From Brevundimonas bacteroides DSM 4726 (lineage in GTDB: Bacteria; Pseudomonadota; Alphaproteobacteria; Caulobacterales; Caulobacteraceae): a stretch of 64,000 bases of DNA. The stretch lies in contig NZ_JNIX01000007.1 of NCBI RefSeq assembly GCF_000701445.1, forward strand, positions 38,501 to 102,500, in the 5' to 3' direction. Positions 43,849-53,119 of the stretch are shown piece by piece. Numbering within the stretch: the first letter of the stretch is position 1; each line of letters begins with the position of its first letter. The notes under the pieces were generated by a model, which searched no databases, was not told where the DNA came from, and worked only from the letters and a program-made list of their open reading frames with translations. The position numbers and the translations under genes are program-made.

Positions 43849-44613
43849 GTGCCGTTGACCCTCGGCGAGGCCCCATCCCCTAATTTCGACCAGCGTCGGG
43901 GCCCGCCCGACATGCTGCTGCTCCACTACACCGGCATGCAGACCGCCGAGGCCGCCGTCGCCCGCCTGCGCGACCCCGAGGCCAAGGTTTCGGCCCATTA
44001 CGTCGTCGACGAGGACGGCTCCATCCTGCGCCTTGTCGCCGAGGAACGCCGCGCTTGGCATGCTGGCAGAAGCTGGTGGAAGGGCGAGACCGACATCAAC
44101 GCCGTCTCCATCGGTATCGAGATCGTCAATCCGGGACACGAGTGGGGCTATCGCGCCTTCCCGGACGCCCAGATCGACGCGGTCATCGCCCTGATCGACG
44201 ACATCCGCACCCGATGGGCCATCGAGGACGCGCGCATCCTCGGCCACTCCGACGTGGCCCCCACCCGCAAGCAGGACCCCGGCGAGCTCTTCCCGTGGAA
44301 GCGCCTCGCCGAACACCGCCAGGGCCTGTGGTTCGAGCCCGCCGCCGAACGCATCGCCGCGCTCGGCCCGCCCCTGTCGGTCGGCGACACCGGCCTGGGC
44401 GTCCATGTTCTTCAGGCTGGCCTGCACCGCCTCGGCTACGAGCCTCTGCCGGACGGCGTCTATTCCGACGAGACCCGCATCACGGTCGAGGCCTTCCAGC
44501 GCCACTGGCGGCCGTCGAGGGTCGACGGCGTCGCCGACGGGGAGACCCGCGCGACCCTGATGGGCGTCCTGCAACTGGCGACGGTCGAGAGCGTCACCGG
44601 TGTGCTGAATTGA
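43849..44613 (+). CDS. N-acetylmuramoyl-L-alanine amidase with peptidoglycan-binding domain (AmpD-like)
   Basis: 254 residues from a GTG at 43849. The amidase_2 zinc ligands are visible in LLLHYTGM, and near the end of the domain HSDVAPTRKQDPGELFPW with His and Asp-Pro-Gly. VDEDGSILRLV and SIGIEIVNPGHEWGY are typical of the AmpD/AmiD group. Residues about 185-240 form a PG_binding_1 domain (VLQAGLHRLGYEP to QRHWRP). No signal peptide is seen, so it may recycle anhydro-muropeptides in the cytoplasm, although the binding domain is more usual in exported AmiD-type enzymes. Confidence 0.87.
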   Translation: MPLTLGEAPSPNFDQRRGPPDMLLLHYTGMQTAEAAVARLRDPEAKVSAHYVVDEDGSILRLVAEERRAWHAGRSWWKGETDINAVSIGIEIVNPGHEWGYRAFPDAQIDAVIALIDDIRTRWAIEDARILGHSDVAPTRKQDPGELFPWKRLAEHRQGLWFEPAAERIAALGPPLSVGDTGLGVHVLQAGLHRLGYEPLPDGVYSDETRITVEAFQRHWRPSRVDGVADGETRATLMGVLQLATVESVTGVLN

Positions 44614-44644
44614 CCTCAGGCCTCGAAACGTCCACCTAGCGCAG

Positions 44645-45013
44645 GCCAGACGGCCGGGCGGTCGCGGCGCGGGCTTGCCCGCGTCGAGGAAAGTCCGGGC
44701 TCCACGGTGAGAAGGCGGCGGATAACCTCCGCCCGGGGCGACCCGAGGGATAGCGCCACAGAAAGCAAACCACCTCTTCGGAGGTAAGGGTGAAAGGGTG
44801 GGGTAAGAGCCCACCGCGTTCCTGGCGACAGGGACGGCATGGCAAGCCCCGCCTGGAGCAAGACCGAATAGGGGCGTCGCGCGGCTTTGGCCGCAGGGTT
44901 CACCGCCCGAGACGCCCGGGTAGGTCGCGAGAACCGTCCAGCAATGGCCGGTCCAGAGGAATGATCGTCGCCCGTTTCGGCGGGAACAGAACCCGGCTTA
45001 CAGGCCGTCTGGC
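44645..45013 (+). ncRNA. rnpB: RNase P RNA (class A)
   Basis: About 369 bases. Terminal helix P1 is exact: GCCAGACGGCC at 44645-44655 with GGCCGTCTGGC at 45003-45013. The core signatures are present: GAGGAAAGTCCGGGCTCC near the 5' end, GGTAAGGGTGAAAGG and GAGCCCACCG in the middle, ACAGAAAGCAAACC and the 3' core with GAGGAATGATCG and ACAGAACCCGGCTTA. RNase P matures the 5' ends of tRNAs. Its 5' end is 31 bases downstream of the amidase gene; queF follows. Confidence 0.97.
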
Positions 45014-45133
45014 ATTTTCCTTTTGCGCTACCGCTCGATGCGTGGCGTCTCGCTGCTTGAGCGCGGGTATGTCGCGGACCGGCAGGACTTCCCGAACCTC
45101 CCTTCCACCCGCCGGATTGTGTATGGCATCCCC

Positions 45134-45595
45134 ATGACCACCGACACCTCCGGCCTCTCCCAGCTTGGCCGCCAGATCGCCCAGCCTGACAGCCCCGAGA
45201 CGGCCCAGCTCGAGCGCGTGCCCAACCCGCATCCGGACACCCTCTATCTCGCCCGGTTCACCGCGCCCGAGTTCACCAGCCTCTGCCCCGTCACGGGCCA
45301 GCCGGACTTCGCCCACATCGTCATCGACTATGCGCCCGGCGACTGGCTGGTGGAGTCCAAGTCACTGAAGCTCTACCTGACCGCCTTCCGCAACCACGGC
45401 GCCTTCCACGAGGACTGCACCGTCGCGATCGGCAAGCGTCTCGCGGAACTCCTGTCGCCCAAATGGCTTCGGATCGGCGGCTACTGGTATCCGCGCGGCG
45501 GCATCCCCATCGACGTCTTCTGGCAGACGGGCTTGCCGCCCGAAGGCCTGTGGCTGCCCGACCAGGGCGTTCCGACCTATCGCGGACGCGGTTGA
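45134..45595 (+). CDS. queF: preQ0 reductase (NADPH-dependent 7-cyano-7-deazaguanine reductase)
   Basis: 153 residues from the ATG at 45134, the length of the single-domain YkvM type. The catalytic cysteine lies in [14 protein letters not shown], and the QueF motif [20 protein letters not shown] follows. The enzyme reduces preQ0 to preQ1 in queuosine synthesis. I do not see a preQ1 riboswitch in the 120 bases between rnpB and the start. Confidence 0.94.
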   Translation: MTTDTSGLSQLGRQIAQPDSPETAQLERVPNPHPDTLYLARFTAPEFTSLCPVTGQPDFAHIVIDYAPGDWLVESKSLKLYLTAFRNHGAFHEDCTVAIGKRLAELLSPKWLRIGGYWYPRGGIPIDVFWQTGLPPEGLWLPDQGVPTYRGRG

Positions 45596-45664
45596 TCCGA
45601 CGATTTCGTCATTTGCTCAGGGTTCGCTCATGAGCGGTGGCGATTGGCAGGGCAGGATCGCCCC

Positions 45665-46519
45665 ATGACCGCCTCCCGCCTCCCCCTCGAAGCCTGGGGC
45701 CGCTCCTGGCTGACGGCCGCCCAGACCTGGGCCGACCGCGCGCCGACCAACCGTTTCGTCTTCGAGTTCCTGTGGTTCGGGCTGAAGCAGGCCTGGGCCT
45801 GCCTGTTCGGCGGGGCCATGCTGGCGCTGATCCTCGGCACCTTCCTGCTGTGGCCCGACGTCAGTCCGATCAGCCGCTACGATTTTCTCGTCGTCGGCGC
45901 GGTGGCCATCCAGATCGCCATGCTGGCGCTGCGTTTCGAGACCTGGGCCGAGGCGCGGGTCATCCTGCTGTTCCACATCGCCGGCACGATCATGGAGCTG
46001 TTCAAGACCGCCCACGGATCGTGGATCTACCCGGAGGACTCGCTCTTGCGGATCGGCGCGGTGCCGCTCTTCTCGGGCTTCATGTACGCGGCGGTGGGCA
46101 GCTACATCGCGCGGGTCCAGCGCATCTTTCACATCCGGGTGCGGGGCTATCCGCCGCTCTGGACGACCTGGGCTCTGGCGGCGGCGATCTACGTCAACTT
46201 CTTCGCCCACCACTGGCTGCCGGACATTCGGCTGGCGTTGTTCGTGGCCACGGCACTCCTGTTTGGGCGAGAATGGTTCTGGTTCACGGCCGACCGAGCG
46301 CGGCTGCGGATGCCGCTTCTTCTGGGCTACTTCCTGGTCGCCCTGTTCATCTGGTTCGCGGAGAACCTGGGCACGCTCGGCCGCGCCTGGGTCTATCCGG
46401 ATCAGGAGGCGGGCTGGGAGCCGGTGTCGCTGGCCAAGCTGGGCAGCTGGTATCTGCTGATGATCATTTCGGTGGTGCTGGTCTCGTTGGTCCACCGGCC
46501 GGAGGAGGAGCCGCGATGA
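45665..46519 (+). CDS. DUF817 membrane protein
   Basis: 284 residues with about seven or eight membrane segments. FEFLWFGLKQAWACLFGG, FKTAHGSWIYPE and YVNFFAHHWLPD are marks of DUF817, whose conserved His and Trp residues lie at the membrane surface. Function unknown. The stop overlaps the following methyltransferase by four bases (ATGA). Confidence 0.85.
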   Translation: MTASRLPLEAWGRSWLTAAQTWADRAPTNRFVFEFLWFGLKQAWACLFGGAMLALILGTFLLWPDVSPISRYDFLVVGAVAIQIAMLALRFETWAEARVILLFHIAGTIMELFKTAHGSWIYPEDSLLRIGAVPLFSGFMYAAVGSYIARVQRIFHIRVRGYPPLWTTWALAAAIYVNFFAHHWLPDIRLALFVATALLFGREWFWFTADRARLRMPLLLGYFLVALFIWFAENLGTLGRAWVYPDQEAGWEPVSLAKLGSWYLLMIISVVLVSLVHRPEEEPR

Positions 46520-47253
46520 GCGACGGTTGGCAAGAGTCGGCCCAGGCCTGGATCGCCTCCCAGGGCGATGAAGGCGACTTCGGCCGACGCTGGGTCATGG
46601 ACGCGCCGATGCTGGAACGGGTACGCCGACGCCCTTTCCGCCGCGCGCTCGATGTCGGCTGCGGCGAGGGGCGTTTCTGCCGGATGCTCAGGGCTCATGG
46701 TATCCTGGCTGTCGGCATCGACCCGACGGAGGGGCTGATCGCCCACGCCCGCACGCTCGATCCGGAAGGCGACTACCGCGTCGAGGCGGCCGAAGCGCTC
46801 GGCTTCCAAGACGGCACCCTCGATCTGGTCGTCAGCTATCTGTCGCTGATCGACATCCCCGACGCGGCCGCCGCGATCCGGGAAATGGCGCGTGTCCTTG
46901 CTCCGGGAGGAATCCTGCTCATCGCCAACCTCGCGGGGTACAACTCCGCCGCTGATGCGAACGAGCTGGGGTGGACGACCCTTCCCGACGGCCGCCGAGC
47001 CCACGCCATGGATCACTATCTGGAGGAGAAGGTCGGCTGGATCGCGTGGAAGGGCATCCGCATCCAGAACTGGCACCGCCCGCTGTCGACCTACATGACC
47101 CTGCTGCTGAATCAGGGCTTGCGCCTGACCCACTTCGCCGAGCCCCGCGCCGATCCCGGCGGCGACCCGGTCCGTGCAGCCCACTATGACCGCGCGCCGT
47201 GGTTCATGCTGATGGAGTGGGAGAAGCCCGCGTTCAATCCTGCGTCAGGCTGA
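46516..47253 (+). CDS. class I SAM-dependent methyltransferase
   Basis: 245 residues. SAM-binding motif I is ALDVGCGEGRFCRML, followed by GIDPTEGLIAHA, the acidic-loop LDLVVSYLSLIDIPD and VLAPGGILLIANL. The C-terminal part has GIRIQNWHRPLSTYM and a substrate-binding helix. The substrate is unknown; the pattern resembles ubiquinone/small-molecule methyltransferases. Translation coupled to DUF817. Its 3' end overlaps the convergent VOC gene by 20 bases. Confidence 0.88.
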   Translation: MSDGWQESAQAWIASQGDEGDFGRRWVMDAPMLERVRRRPFRRALDVGCGEGRFCRMLRAHGILAVGIDPTEGLIAHARTLDPEGDYRVEAAEALGFQDGTLDLVVSYLSLIDIPDAAAAIREMARVLAPGGILLIANLAGYNSAADANELGWTTLPDGRRAHAMDHYLEEKVGWIAWKGIRIQNWHRPLSTYMTLLLNQGLRLTHFAEPRADPGGDPVRAAHYDRAPWFMLMEWEKPAFNPASG

Positions 47254-47614
47254 GGACATTCCCGTCGGGATCAGCGAAGAACGCCACCTTCGCCCTGCCG
47301 TCCGGGGACGTCCAGACACCGTCCGGGTCCTGGCCCATGCCGGGATAGATCGTCATCTCGACCCTCTTGGCCTTCAGCGCGGCGATCGTCGAGCGGATGT
47401 CCGAAACGCGCCAGCCCAGCGCTGGATGACCGCCCGCCGCGTGATCGGGCACATGGGTGATCCTCAGCGTCGCCCCGTTCAGGTCGAACACCGCTCCGAA
47501 GCCGTCGTCGACGACGAACGTCAGTCCCAGCGTGTCCCGGTAGAAGGCGTCCGCGACCGCGCGGTCCTTCGTCAGGATGAAGGTAATGGCGATGGCGTCG
47601 GCAGGCAGGGACAT
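47234..47614 (-). CDS. VOC-family (glyoxalase/dioxygenase fold) protein
   Basis: 126 residues made of two beta-alpha-beta-beta-beta modules: FILTKDRAVADAFYRDTLGL at the start and KVAFFADPDGNVLSL at the end, the usual markers of the vicinal oxygen chelate fold. The single-domain size is that of glyoxalase-like or resistance proteins that dimerise. Substrate unknown. Confidence 0.87.
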   Translation of the reverse strand: MSLPADAIAITFILTKDRAVADAFYRDTLGLTFVVDDGFGAVFDLNGATLRITHVPDHAAGGHPALGWRVSDIRSTIAALKAKRVEMTIYPGMGQDPDGVWTSPDGRAKVAFFADPDGNVLSLTQD

Positions 47615-47651
47615 GGATCGCTCCGGCCCAGGCGGACCGACCCTAACACGC

Positions 47652-48260
47652 TCAAGGCAGGCGCGTCGTCAGGGCCGCGATGTCTGGTCGCTCACGTTCC
47701 AGTAGGGGCTCGACCGGCGTTCCGATGTGGATGAACCCCGCGACCTTTTCCGTCGCCGTCACGCCGAACAGGGCGGCGGCCTCGGCGTCATAGCTGTACC
47801 AGTCCGTGATCCAGCTGGAGGCGAACCCCAGCGCGCCCGCCGCATGCTCGATGTTCATGCAGACGGCCCCCGCCGACAGCACCTGCTCCCACTCGGGCTT
47901 GGACGCGGGCCGCGCGGTCGAGATCACCAGGATCGTCACCGGCGCGGCCGTCAGCTTGGCCAGCACCGCCGTCGCCTTGGCCGGCAGGGCCTTCTCGACC
48001 GCCATCGCGGCCAGCCGCTCTGCGATCTCGGCGCGCGTCTGGCGCCCGAGCACGACGAAGCGCCAGGGCGTCAGCTTCCCATGGTCGGGGCTGCGGGCAC
48101 CGAGCGTCAGGATCAGATTGGTCTGGGCGTCCGACGGGCCGGGCTCCGCCAGCCCCTGAGCCGGCGCGGACCTTCGGACCGCCAGGCGGGCGAGCATTTC
48201 GGGGGACGCCGTGGGCGAGGGCAGGGGGGCGCCGAGCGGGACGAACGGAGGCAGGGTCAT
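47652..48260 (-). CDS. nitroreductase-family flavoprotein (YdjA-like)
   Basis: 202 residues, single-domain. The FMN-binding RRSA near residue 30 and the conserved ARSPDHGKLTPWRFVV are characteristic, as is AGAVCMNIEHAAGALGFASSW. YdjA-type members reduce nitro compounds or quinones. Divergent from the NUDIX gene with a 45-base gap. Confidence 0.87.
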   Translation of the reverse strand: MTLPPFVPLGAPLPSPTASPEMLARLAVRRSAPAQGLAEPGPSDAQTNLILTLGARSPDHGKLTPWRFVVLGRQTRAEIAERLAAMAVEKALPAKATAVLAKLTAAPVTILVISTARPASKPEWEQVLSAGAVCMNIEHAAGALGFASSWITDWYSYDAEAAALFGVTATEKVAGFIHIGTPVEPLLERERPDIAALTTRLP

Positions 48261-48305
48261 GGCGTTCAGCTAGGCGATCGATGCCTTTCGCGCCATAGGA
48301 GCCGC

Positions 48306-48947
48306 ATGAGCGACGACGCCTTCGAAGCCGACCGGCCGCGCCCCGTCTGGGACGACGGTGCCGCGCGCCCGGGCTGGTCCGACGGCGGGGCCGAGACCCT
48401 GTTCGACAATCCCTGGCTGCGGCTGACCCGGCACCGGGCGACTGCTCCGACGGGCGCGGCGGCGGACTATGTCGTCGCCCGGCCGCGAAATCTGGCCTGT
48501 GGTGTCCTGCCCATCCACGGCGACGGCACGGTGACCTTGGTCGGACAGGCCCGGTTCGCCCTGATGAACTATTCCTGGGAAATGCCCGAAGGCGGCGTCC
48601 CGGACGGCGAGGCCCCCCTTGCCGGGGTTCAGCGCGAGCTCGCCGAGGAGACCGGCCTGATCGCGCGCGGCTGGCGCGAGGTCCTGCGGATGGAACTGTC
48701 CAACTCCATCACCGACGAGCGCGCCATCGCCTGGCTGGCCTGGGACCTGTCGCAGGCGGAGGCCCGCCCGGACCCGACGGAAGTGATCACGACGGTCCGC
48801 GTCCCCTTCATGACCCTGATCGCCGAGATCGACCGGGGCTCGATCCGCGACGCCTTCACCGTGGCGACGGCGCTACGGGCCTACCATATGGCGAGAGAAG
48901 CCCTGCTGCCGGGCTGGCTGGCCCACGCCATGCTGACCCGGGTATAG
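48306..48947 (+). CDS. NUDIX hydrolase
   Basis: 213 residues. The NUDIX box is exact (G-x5-E-x7-REL-x-EE-x-GL; GGVPDGE then QRELAEETGL). Upstream are TLFDNPWLRL and a beta-strand region usual for ADP-ribose/nucleoside-diphosphate-sugar pyrophosphatases. The last base overlaps the GTG reading frame of the cysE region. Confidence 0.9.
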   Translation: MSDDAFEADRPRPVWDDGAARPGWSDGGAETLFDNPWLRLTRHRATAPTGAAADYVVARPRNLACGVLPIHGDGTVTLVGQARFALMNYSWEMPEGGVPDGEAPLAGVQRELAEETGLIARGWREVLRMELSNSITDERAIAWLAWDLSQAEARPDPTEVITTVRVPFMTLIAEIDRGSIRDAFTVATALRAYHMAREALLPGWLAHAMLTRV

Positions 48948-48967
48948 TGGGCGAAACGGAGGGGCGC

Positions 48968-49789
48968 ATGCCCAAGCTGGAAGTCGTCGCCGCCGAGCCG
49001 TCCCTGTGGCGAGACCTGCGTCTCTCTGCCGACGCGGCCGCGCGCGCCGAGCCGCATCTGGGCTCCTTGCTCAACGCCGCCATCCTCTCGCACGGAGACC
49101 TGGCCGGGGCGCTCAGCTTCCAGATCGCCCGAAAGCTGGGTGACGCCGAGCTGGCCGCCATGAGCGTGCGCGAGGTCTGCCAGTCCGCCTTCGCCGCAGA
49201 CCCCGCCATCGTCGCTGCGGCCGAGGCCGACCTCCAGGCCGTGGCCGAGCGCGATCCCGCGATCAAGTCGTTGCTCCAGCCCTTCCTCTATTTCAAGGGA
49301 TACCAAGCGCTCCAGGCCTGGCGCGTGTCCCACTGGCTCTGGACGCAAGGCCGCGAAACGCTCGCCTTCCACTTCCAGAGCCGGATTTCCGAGCTTTTCC
49401 AAGTGGACATCCATCCCGCCGCCCGCATGGGCTCGGGCCTGTTCCTGGATCACGGCACAGGCATCGTCATCGGCGAAACGGCGGTGGTGGGCGACGAGGT
49501 GTCCATGCTGCACGGCGTGACGCTGGGCGGCACGGGCGCCGAGCGCGGCGACCGCCACCCCAAGATCGGCAAGGGGGTCCTGCTGGGCGCTGGGGCCAAG
49601 GTGCTCGGGAACATCGTGATCGGCGATTACGCCAAGGTGGCGTCAGGGTCGGTCGTGCTGAAGCCCGTGCCGGCGGGCTGCACAGTCGCCGGGGTGCCGG
49701 CCCGCCTGGTCAACTGCCCGACCGACGCCACGCCCGCCCGCACGATGGACCATACCCTAGCCGACATCGTCTACGACTTCGTCATCTGA
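48968..49789 (+). CDS. cysE: serine O-acetyltransferase
   Basis: 273 residues from the ATG at 48968, chosen for the GGAGGGG site just upstream; a GTG at 48947 is also open. The N-terminal helical domain is typical (SLWRDLRLSADAAAR, AAILSHGDLAGALSFQIA), followed by the left-handed beta-helix with hexapeptide turns: DIHPAARMGSGLFLDHGTG, IVIGETAVVGDEVSMLHGVTLGG, GAGAKVLGNIVIG. The enzyme makes O-acetylserine, the precursor of cysteine. Confidence 0.94.
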   Translation: MPKLEVVAAEPSLWRDLRLSADAAARAEPHLGSLLNAAILSHGDLAGALSFQIARKLGDAELAAMSVREVCQSAFAADPAIVAAAEADLQAVAERDPAIKSLLQPFLYFKGYQALQAWRVSHWLWTQGRETLAFHFQSRISELFQVDIHPAARMGSGLFLDHGTGIVIGETAVVGDEVSMLHGVTLGGTGAERGDRHPKIGKGVLLGAGAKVLGNIVIGDYAKVASGSVVLKPVPAGCTVAGVPARLVNCPTDATPARTMDHTLADIVYDFVI

Positions 49790-49858
49790 CGGCGGCCGGG
49801 CAAGTTCGCCGGGACTTGCCCCACCCTCGCCACGAGAGAATCCGTATACGGTGCGCCC

Positions 49859-50821
49859 ATGAGCGGCCGCTTTCCCATTCTCTACATCGCCGAGGCCGAC
49901 GCCGAGGCGGCCGCGCTGTCGTCGGGCGTCCTGGCTTATCTGGTCGATAGCCTGCCCCAGGCGGATTTCACCATCGTCGGCTCTGCGGCCTCGGCGCCGC
50001 TATTCGCCGACACGCTGCGCCTTTCAAATCTGATCGTGCTCGACAAGACCGGCCGGTTCGACTGGATCGCCCTGTGGAACCAGGTCCGCCAGACACGCTG
50101 GGGTCTGGCGGTCGACATGCGCGGCACCCGCTTTACAGAGCGCCTGCGTCGCCAGAAGCGGGCCGTGAAAGGGCCGGCCCGCCCCGGCGCCCACGCGGTC
50201 GAGGACGCGGCCTGGACGTTGCATCTGGACGAGGTCCCCGCGCCGCGTCTGTTCCTCGGCGACGAGACCCGCGCCGCCGCCGACGCCCTGATCGGCGACG
50301 ATCCCTCGCCCATTCTGGCGGTCGGGCCGGGAGCCGACTGGATCGGCAAGCGATGGCCCGCTGAACGCTACGCCAAGGTCGCCCTGCCGTTGCTGGCCGA
50401 GGACGGGCCGCTCGCTGGCGGGCGGCTTATGATCGTGGGCGAGGAGGCCGACCGCGACCTGGCCCACACCATCCGGCTGGCGGTGCCCCGCGCCCGGGTC
50501 ATCGAACTGCAGGGCAAGCTGACCCGGCTGCAGACCGCTGCGGCCCTGTCGCGGGCGGCGCTCTACATCGGGGCCGACTCGATCTGGACCCAGCTGGCGG
50601 TCGCGGCGGGCGCCCCGACCGTGGGTGTCTACGGCCCTTCGGACGACACCCGCGTCGGTCCGTGGGGCGGCGTCTCCATCCGGGGCGATCGGCTCTTCGA
50701 AGAGTTCCGGGCCGTCGATCCGAACCTCAATCAGGCCATCCAGCACATGATGGGCCTGCCCGCCGATCGGGTGCTGAAGGCGGCGCGCGCCCTTCTGGCG
50801 AAGCGGTCCGCCGCCGCGTAG
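49859..50821 (+). CDS. glycosyltransferase family 9 (ADP-heptose:LPS heptosyltransferase-like)
   Basis: 320 residues of the GT-B fold. The C-terminal half has PILAVGPGADWIGKRWPAERYAKVA, LSRAALYIGADSIWTQLAVAAG and VGVYGPSDDTRVGPWG, the nucleotide-sugar binding pattern of GT9 heptosyltransferases. The N-terminal part keeps DMRGTRFT. The donor sugar cannot be decided. Adjacent to the dihydroorotase gene by 10 bases. Confidence 0.87.
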   Translation: MSGRFPILYIAEADAEAAALSSGVLAYLVDSLPQADFTIVGSAASAPLFADTLRLSNLIVLDKTGRFDWIALWNQVRQTRWGLAVDMRGTRFTERLRRQKRAVKGPARPGAHAVEDAAWTLHLDEVPAPRLFLGDETRAAADALIGDDPSPILAVGPGADWIGKRWPAERYAKVALPLLAEDGPLAGGRLMIVGEEADRDLAHTIRLAVPRARVIELQGKLTRLQTAAALSRAALYIGADSIWTQLAVAAGAPTVGVYGPSDDTRVGPWGGVSIRGDRLFEEFRAVDPNLNQAIQHMMGLPADRVLKAARALLAKRSAAA

Positions 50822-50830
50822 AAGGCGTTC

Positions 50831-52165
50831 ATGACCCAGACATACGACCTGATCGTCCGTGGCGGAGAGGTGGTCAATCACGCCGGACGCGGCCCCGCCG
50901 ACATGGGCGTGATCGACGGAGCCATCGCTTTTATCGGCGACCTGTCCCAGGCCTCGGCCGGTCAGGTGGTGGACGCGACAGGCCTGACGGTGCTCCCCGG
51001 CGTCATCGACACCCAGGTCCACTTCCGCGAGCCCGGCCTGGAGTGGAAGGAGGACCTCGAGACGGGCAGCCGCGCCGCCGCCCTGGGCGGCGTCGTCGCC
51101 GTGTTCGAGATGCCGAACACCGAGCCCAACACCACTGATCCGGCCACCCTGGAGGACAAGCTCGCCCGCGCCCGGGACCGCATGTGGACCGACCACGCCT
51201 TCTACATCGGCGGCACCCACGCCAACGCCGATCACCTGGGCGAGCTGGAGCGGCTGCCCGGCTGCTGCGGGGTGAAGGTCTTCATGGGCGCCTCGACGGG
51301 CGACCTGCTGATCGCCGACGACGACGGTGTGCGAAAGGTGCTGAACGCCGTCAGCCGTCGCGCCACCTTCCACTCCGAGGACGAGTACCGTCTGGCGGAC
51401 CGCCGCCCGCTCGCCCGCCCCGGCGACTGGACCAGCCACCCCGAGGTCCGCGACGCCGAGAGCGCCATTATGAGCACGCGCCGCCTGGTCCGGCTGGCCA
51501 GGGAGACGGGCAAGCGCATCCATGTCCTGCATGTCTCCACCGCCGAGGAGATCGATTTCCTCGCCGATCACAAGGACGTGGCCACCGTCGAGGTCACGCC
51601 CCAGCACCTGACCCTGGACGGCGACGAGGCCTATGAACGGCTCAAGGGCTTTGCCCAGATGAACCCGCCGATCCGAAACGCCCACCACATCAGGGGCCTG
51701 TGGCACGGCATCGAACAGGGCGTGGTCGATGTGCTCGGCTCCGACCACGCGCCGCACACGAAGGAGGAAAAGGCCCGCCCCTATCCCGCCTCGCCGTCCG
51801 GCATGCCCGGCGTGCAGACCCTGGTGCCCGTCATGCTGACCCATGTCGCGCAGGGGCGGATGACGCTGGAGCGGTTTATCGACTTGACCTCCGCCGGGGC
51901 CCAGCGCGTCTTCCAGACGGCGAACAAAGGCCGCATGGCCGAGGGCTACAACGCCGACCTGACGCTGGTGGATCTCAAGGCCCGGCGCGTCATCCGCCAC
52001 GAGGACATGGCCAGCCGCTGCGCCTGGACCCCCTTCGACGGCTTCGAGGCCGAGGGCTGGCCGATGGCCACGATCGTCCGGGGCCGCGTCGTCATGCAGG
52101 ACGGCGAACTGATCGGCTCGGCCCACGGCAGGCCCGTGCGGTTCCAGGAGACGCTGGGGGCCTGA
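50831..52165 (+). CDS. pyrC: dihydroorotase
   Basis: 444 residues, class I type. Metal motif DTQVHFREPGLEWKEDLETGS, FEMPNTEPNTT, GVKVFMGASTG with the bridging lysine, HVLHVSTAEEI and SDHAPHTKEEK are all present. It catalyses ring closure of carbamoyl-aspartate in pyrimidine synthesis. The same motifs occur in hydantoinases/allantoinases, but the HFREPG and SDHAPHT sequences favour dihydroorotase. No aspartate carbamoyltransferase gene is adjacent, so a second, allantoinase-like role is not excluded. Confidence 0.85.
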   Translation: MTQTYDLIVRGGEVVNHAGRGPADMGVIDGAIAFIGDLSQASAGQVVDATGLTVLPGVIDTQVHFREPGLEWKEDLETGSRAAALGGVVAVFEMPNTEPNTTDPATLEDKLARARDRMWTDHAFYIGGTHANADHLGELERLPGCCGVKVFMGASTGDLLIADDDGVRKVLNAVSRRATFHSEDEYRLADRRPLARPGDWTSHPEVRDAESAIMSTRRLVRLARETGKRIHVLHVSTAEEIDFLADHKDVATVEVTPQHLTLDGDEAYERLKGFAQMNPPIRNAHHIRGLWHGIEQGVVDVLGSDHAPHTKEEKARPYPASPSGMPGVQTLVPVMLTHVAQGRMTLERFIDLTSAGAQRVFQTANKGRMAEGYNADLTLVDLKARRVIRHEDMASRCAWTPFDGFEAEGWPMATIVRGRVVMQDGELIGSAHGRPVRFQETLGA

Positions 52166-52168
52166 GCC

Positions 52169-53101
52169 TCAGCGCGGCGCGAGGATGAAGGTCGCGACGT
52201 CTTCCACCACGCCGTCCGCCAGCGGCAGATCGGGATTTGCATAGGTCGCCAGATTCGCCGCCCGGTCCGCCGGCGCGACCTTCAGAAGGTGGTTCACGCC
52301 CTCCCAGATGACCAGTCGCGCTGACGGCTGGGCCTCGGCCAGGACCCGGGCATCGACGACGGTGGTCTGCAGATCGGTGGTCCCGTTGCCGATGAAGACG
52401 GGGCCGTCATAGGCCGCGATCAGGGCCGCCGGATCCAGAGCCAGCAGGCCGATCAGAAAGGGCTGGACCGACGGCCGCAGCAGGGCCGCCAGCTCCGGCG
52501 GGGTGTCGGCGACCAGCTCGCCAGCTTCGATTCGGGCCAGGGCCTCGAAGGCGCGGGTCCGCAGCGGCTCCGGCAACTGACCGCCCAACTGTTCCTCGAT
52601 GATGACGCGTGGCCGCCGCCCCAGTCCCGAAAGCAGCACCAGACCGCAGATGCCGTCGTCGTCCCGCGTGACGGCCATCAGCGCCACGCCCGTGCCCTCG
52701 CTGTGCCCGATCAGCCAGACGCACGGCAGGCCGGTGCGGGCTCGCGCCTCGGCGGCGAAGGCCAGGGCATCGTCCACCATGTGCTCGAACCGCAGGTCGG
52801 CCTCATTGCCGAGCGCCGCCACTGACTGGCCCGCCCCGCGCTTGTCGTATCGAACGGTCGCCACGCCCTGAGCCGCGAGCCCCTCGGCCAGCAGGCGATA
52901 GGACGCGGCCCGGACACCCAGGGGGTTGTTCCCGTTTCGGTCGGTCGGTCCCGATCCAGCGATGATGACGGCCGCGGCTCGTGTCTCACCGCTTGGGCTC
53001 AAGACGGTCCCGTGCATCGGCGCCAGCGGGGAGGGCACTTCCACCGACGTGGCGACTGGGTCGCTGACGGCAAGGGCGGCGGCGAGGATCAGGCTCAGCA
53101 T
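52169..53101 (-). CDS. secreted alpha/beta hydrolase
   Basis: 310 residues with a signal peptide (MLSLILAAALAV) then VPSPLAPMHGTVL. The hydrolase marks are IIAGSGPTDRNGNNPLGV (oxyanion region), the nucleophile elbow IGHSEGTGVAL and IWEGVNHLLKV (catalytic His). RYDKRGAGQS is typical of the esterase/peptidase group with serine aminopeptidase-like fold. The natural substrate is unknown. Confidence 0.87.
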   Translation of the reverse strand: MLSLILAAALAVSDPVATSVEVPSPLAPMHGTVLSPSGETRAAAVIIAGSGPTDRNGNNPLGVRAASYRLLAEGLAAQGVATVRYDKRGAGQSVAALGNEADLRFEHMVDDALAFAAEARARTGLPCVWLIGHSEGTGVALMAVTRDDDGICGLVLLSGLGRRPRVIIEEQLGGQLPEPLRTRAFEALARIEAGELVADTPPELAALLRPSVQPFLIGLLALDPAALIAAYDGPVFIGNGTTDLQTTVVDARVLAEAQPSARLVIWEGVNHLLKVAPADRAANLATYANPDLPLADGVVEDVATFILAPR

Positions 53102-53119
53102 GGGTGCCCCCTTTTGCCG

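Noticed and set aside
45014..45133. preQ1 riboswitch before queF
   Set aside because: The 120 bases after rnpB show no recognisable preQ1 aptamer hairpin and A-rich tail.
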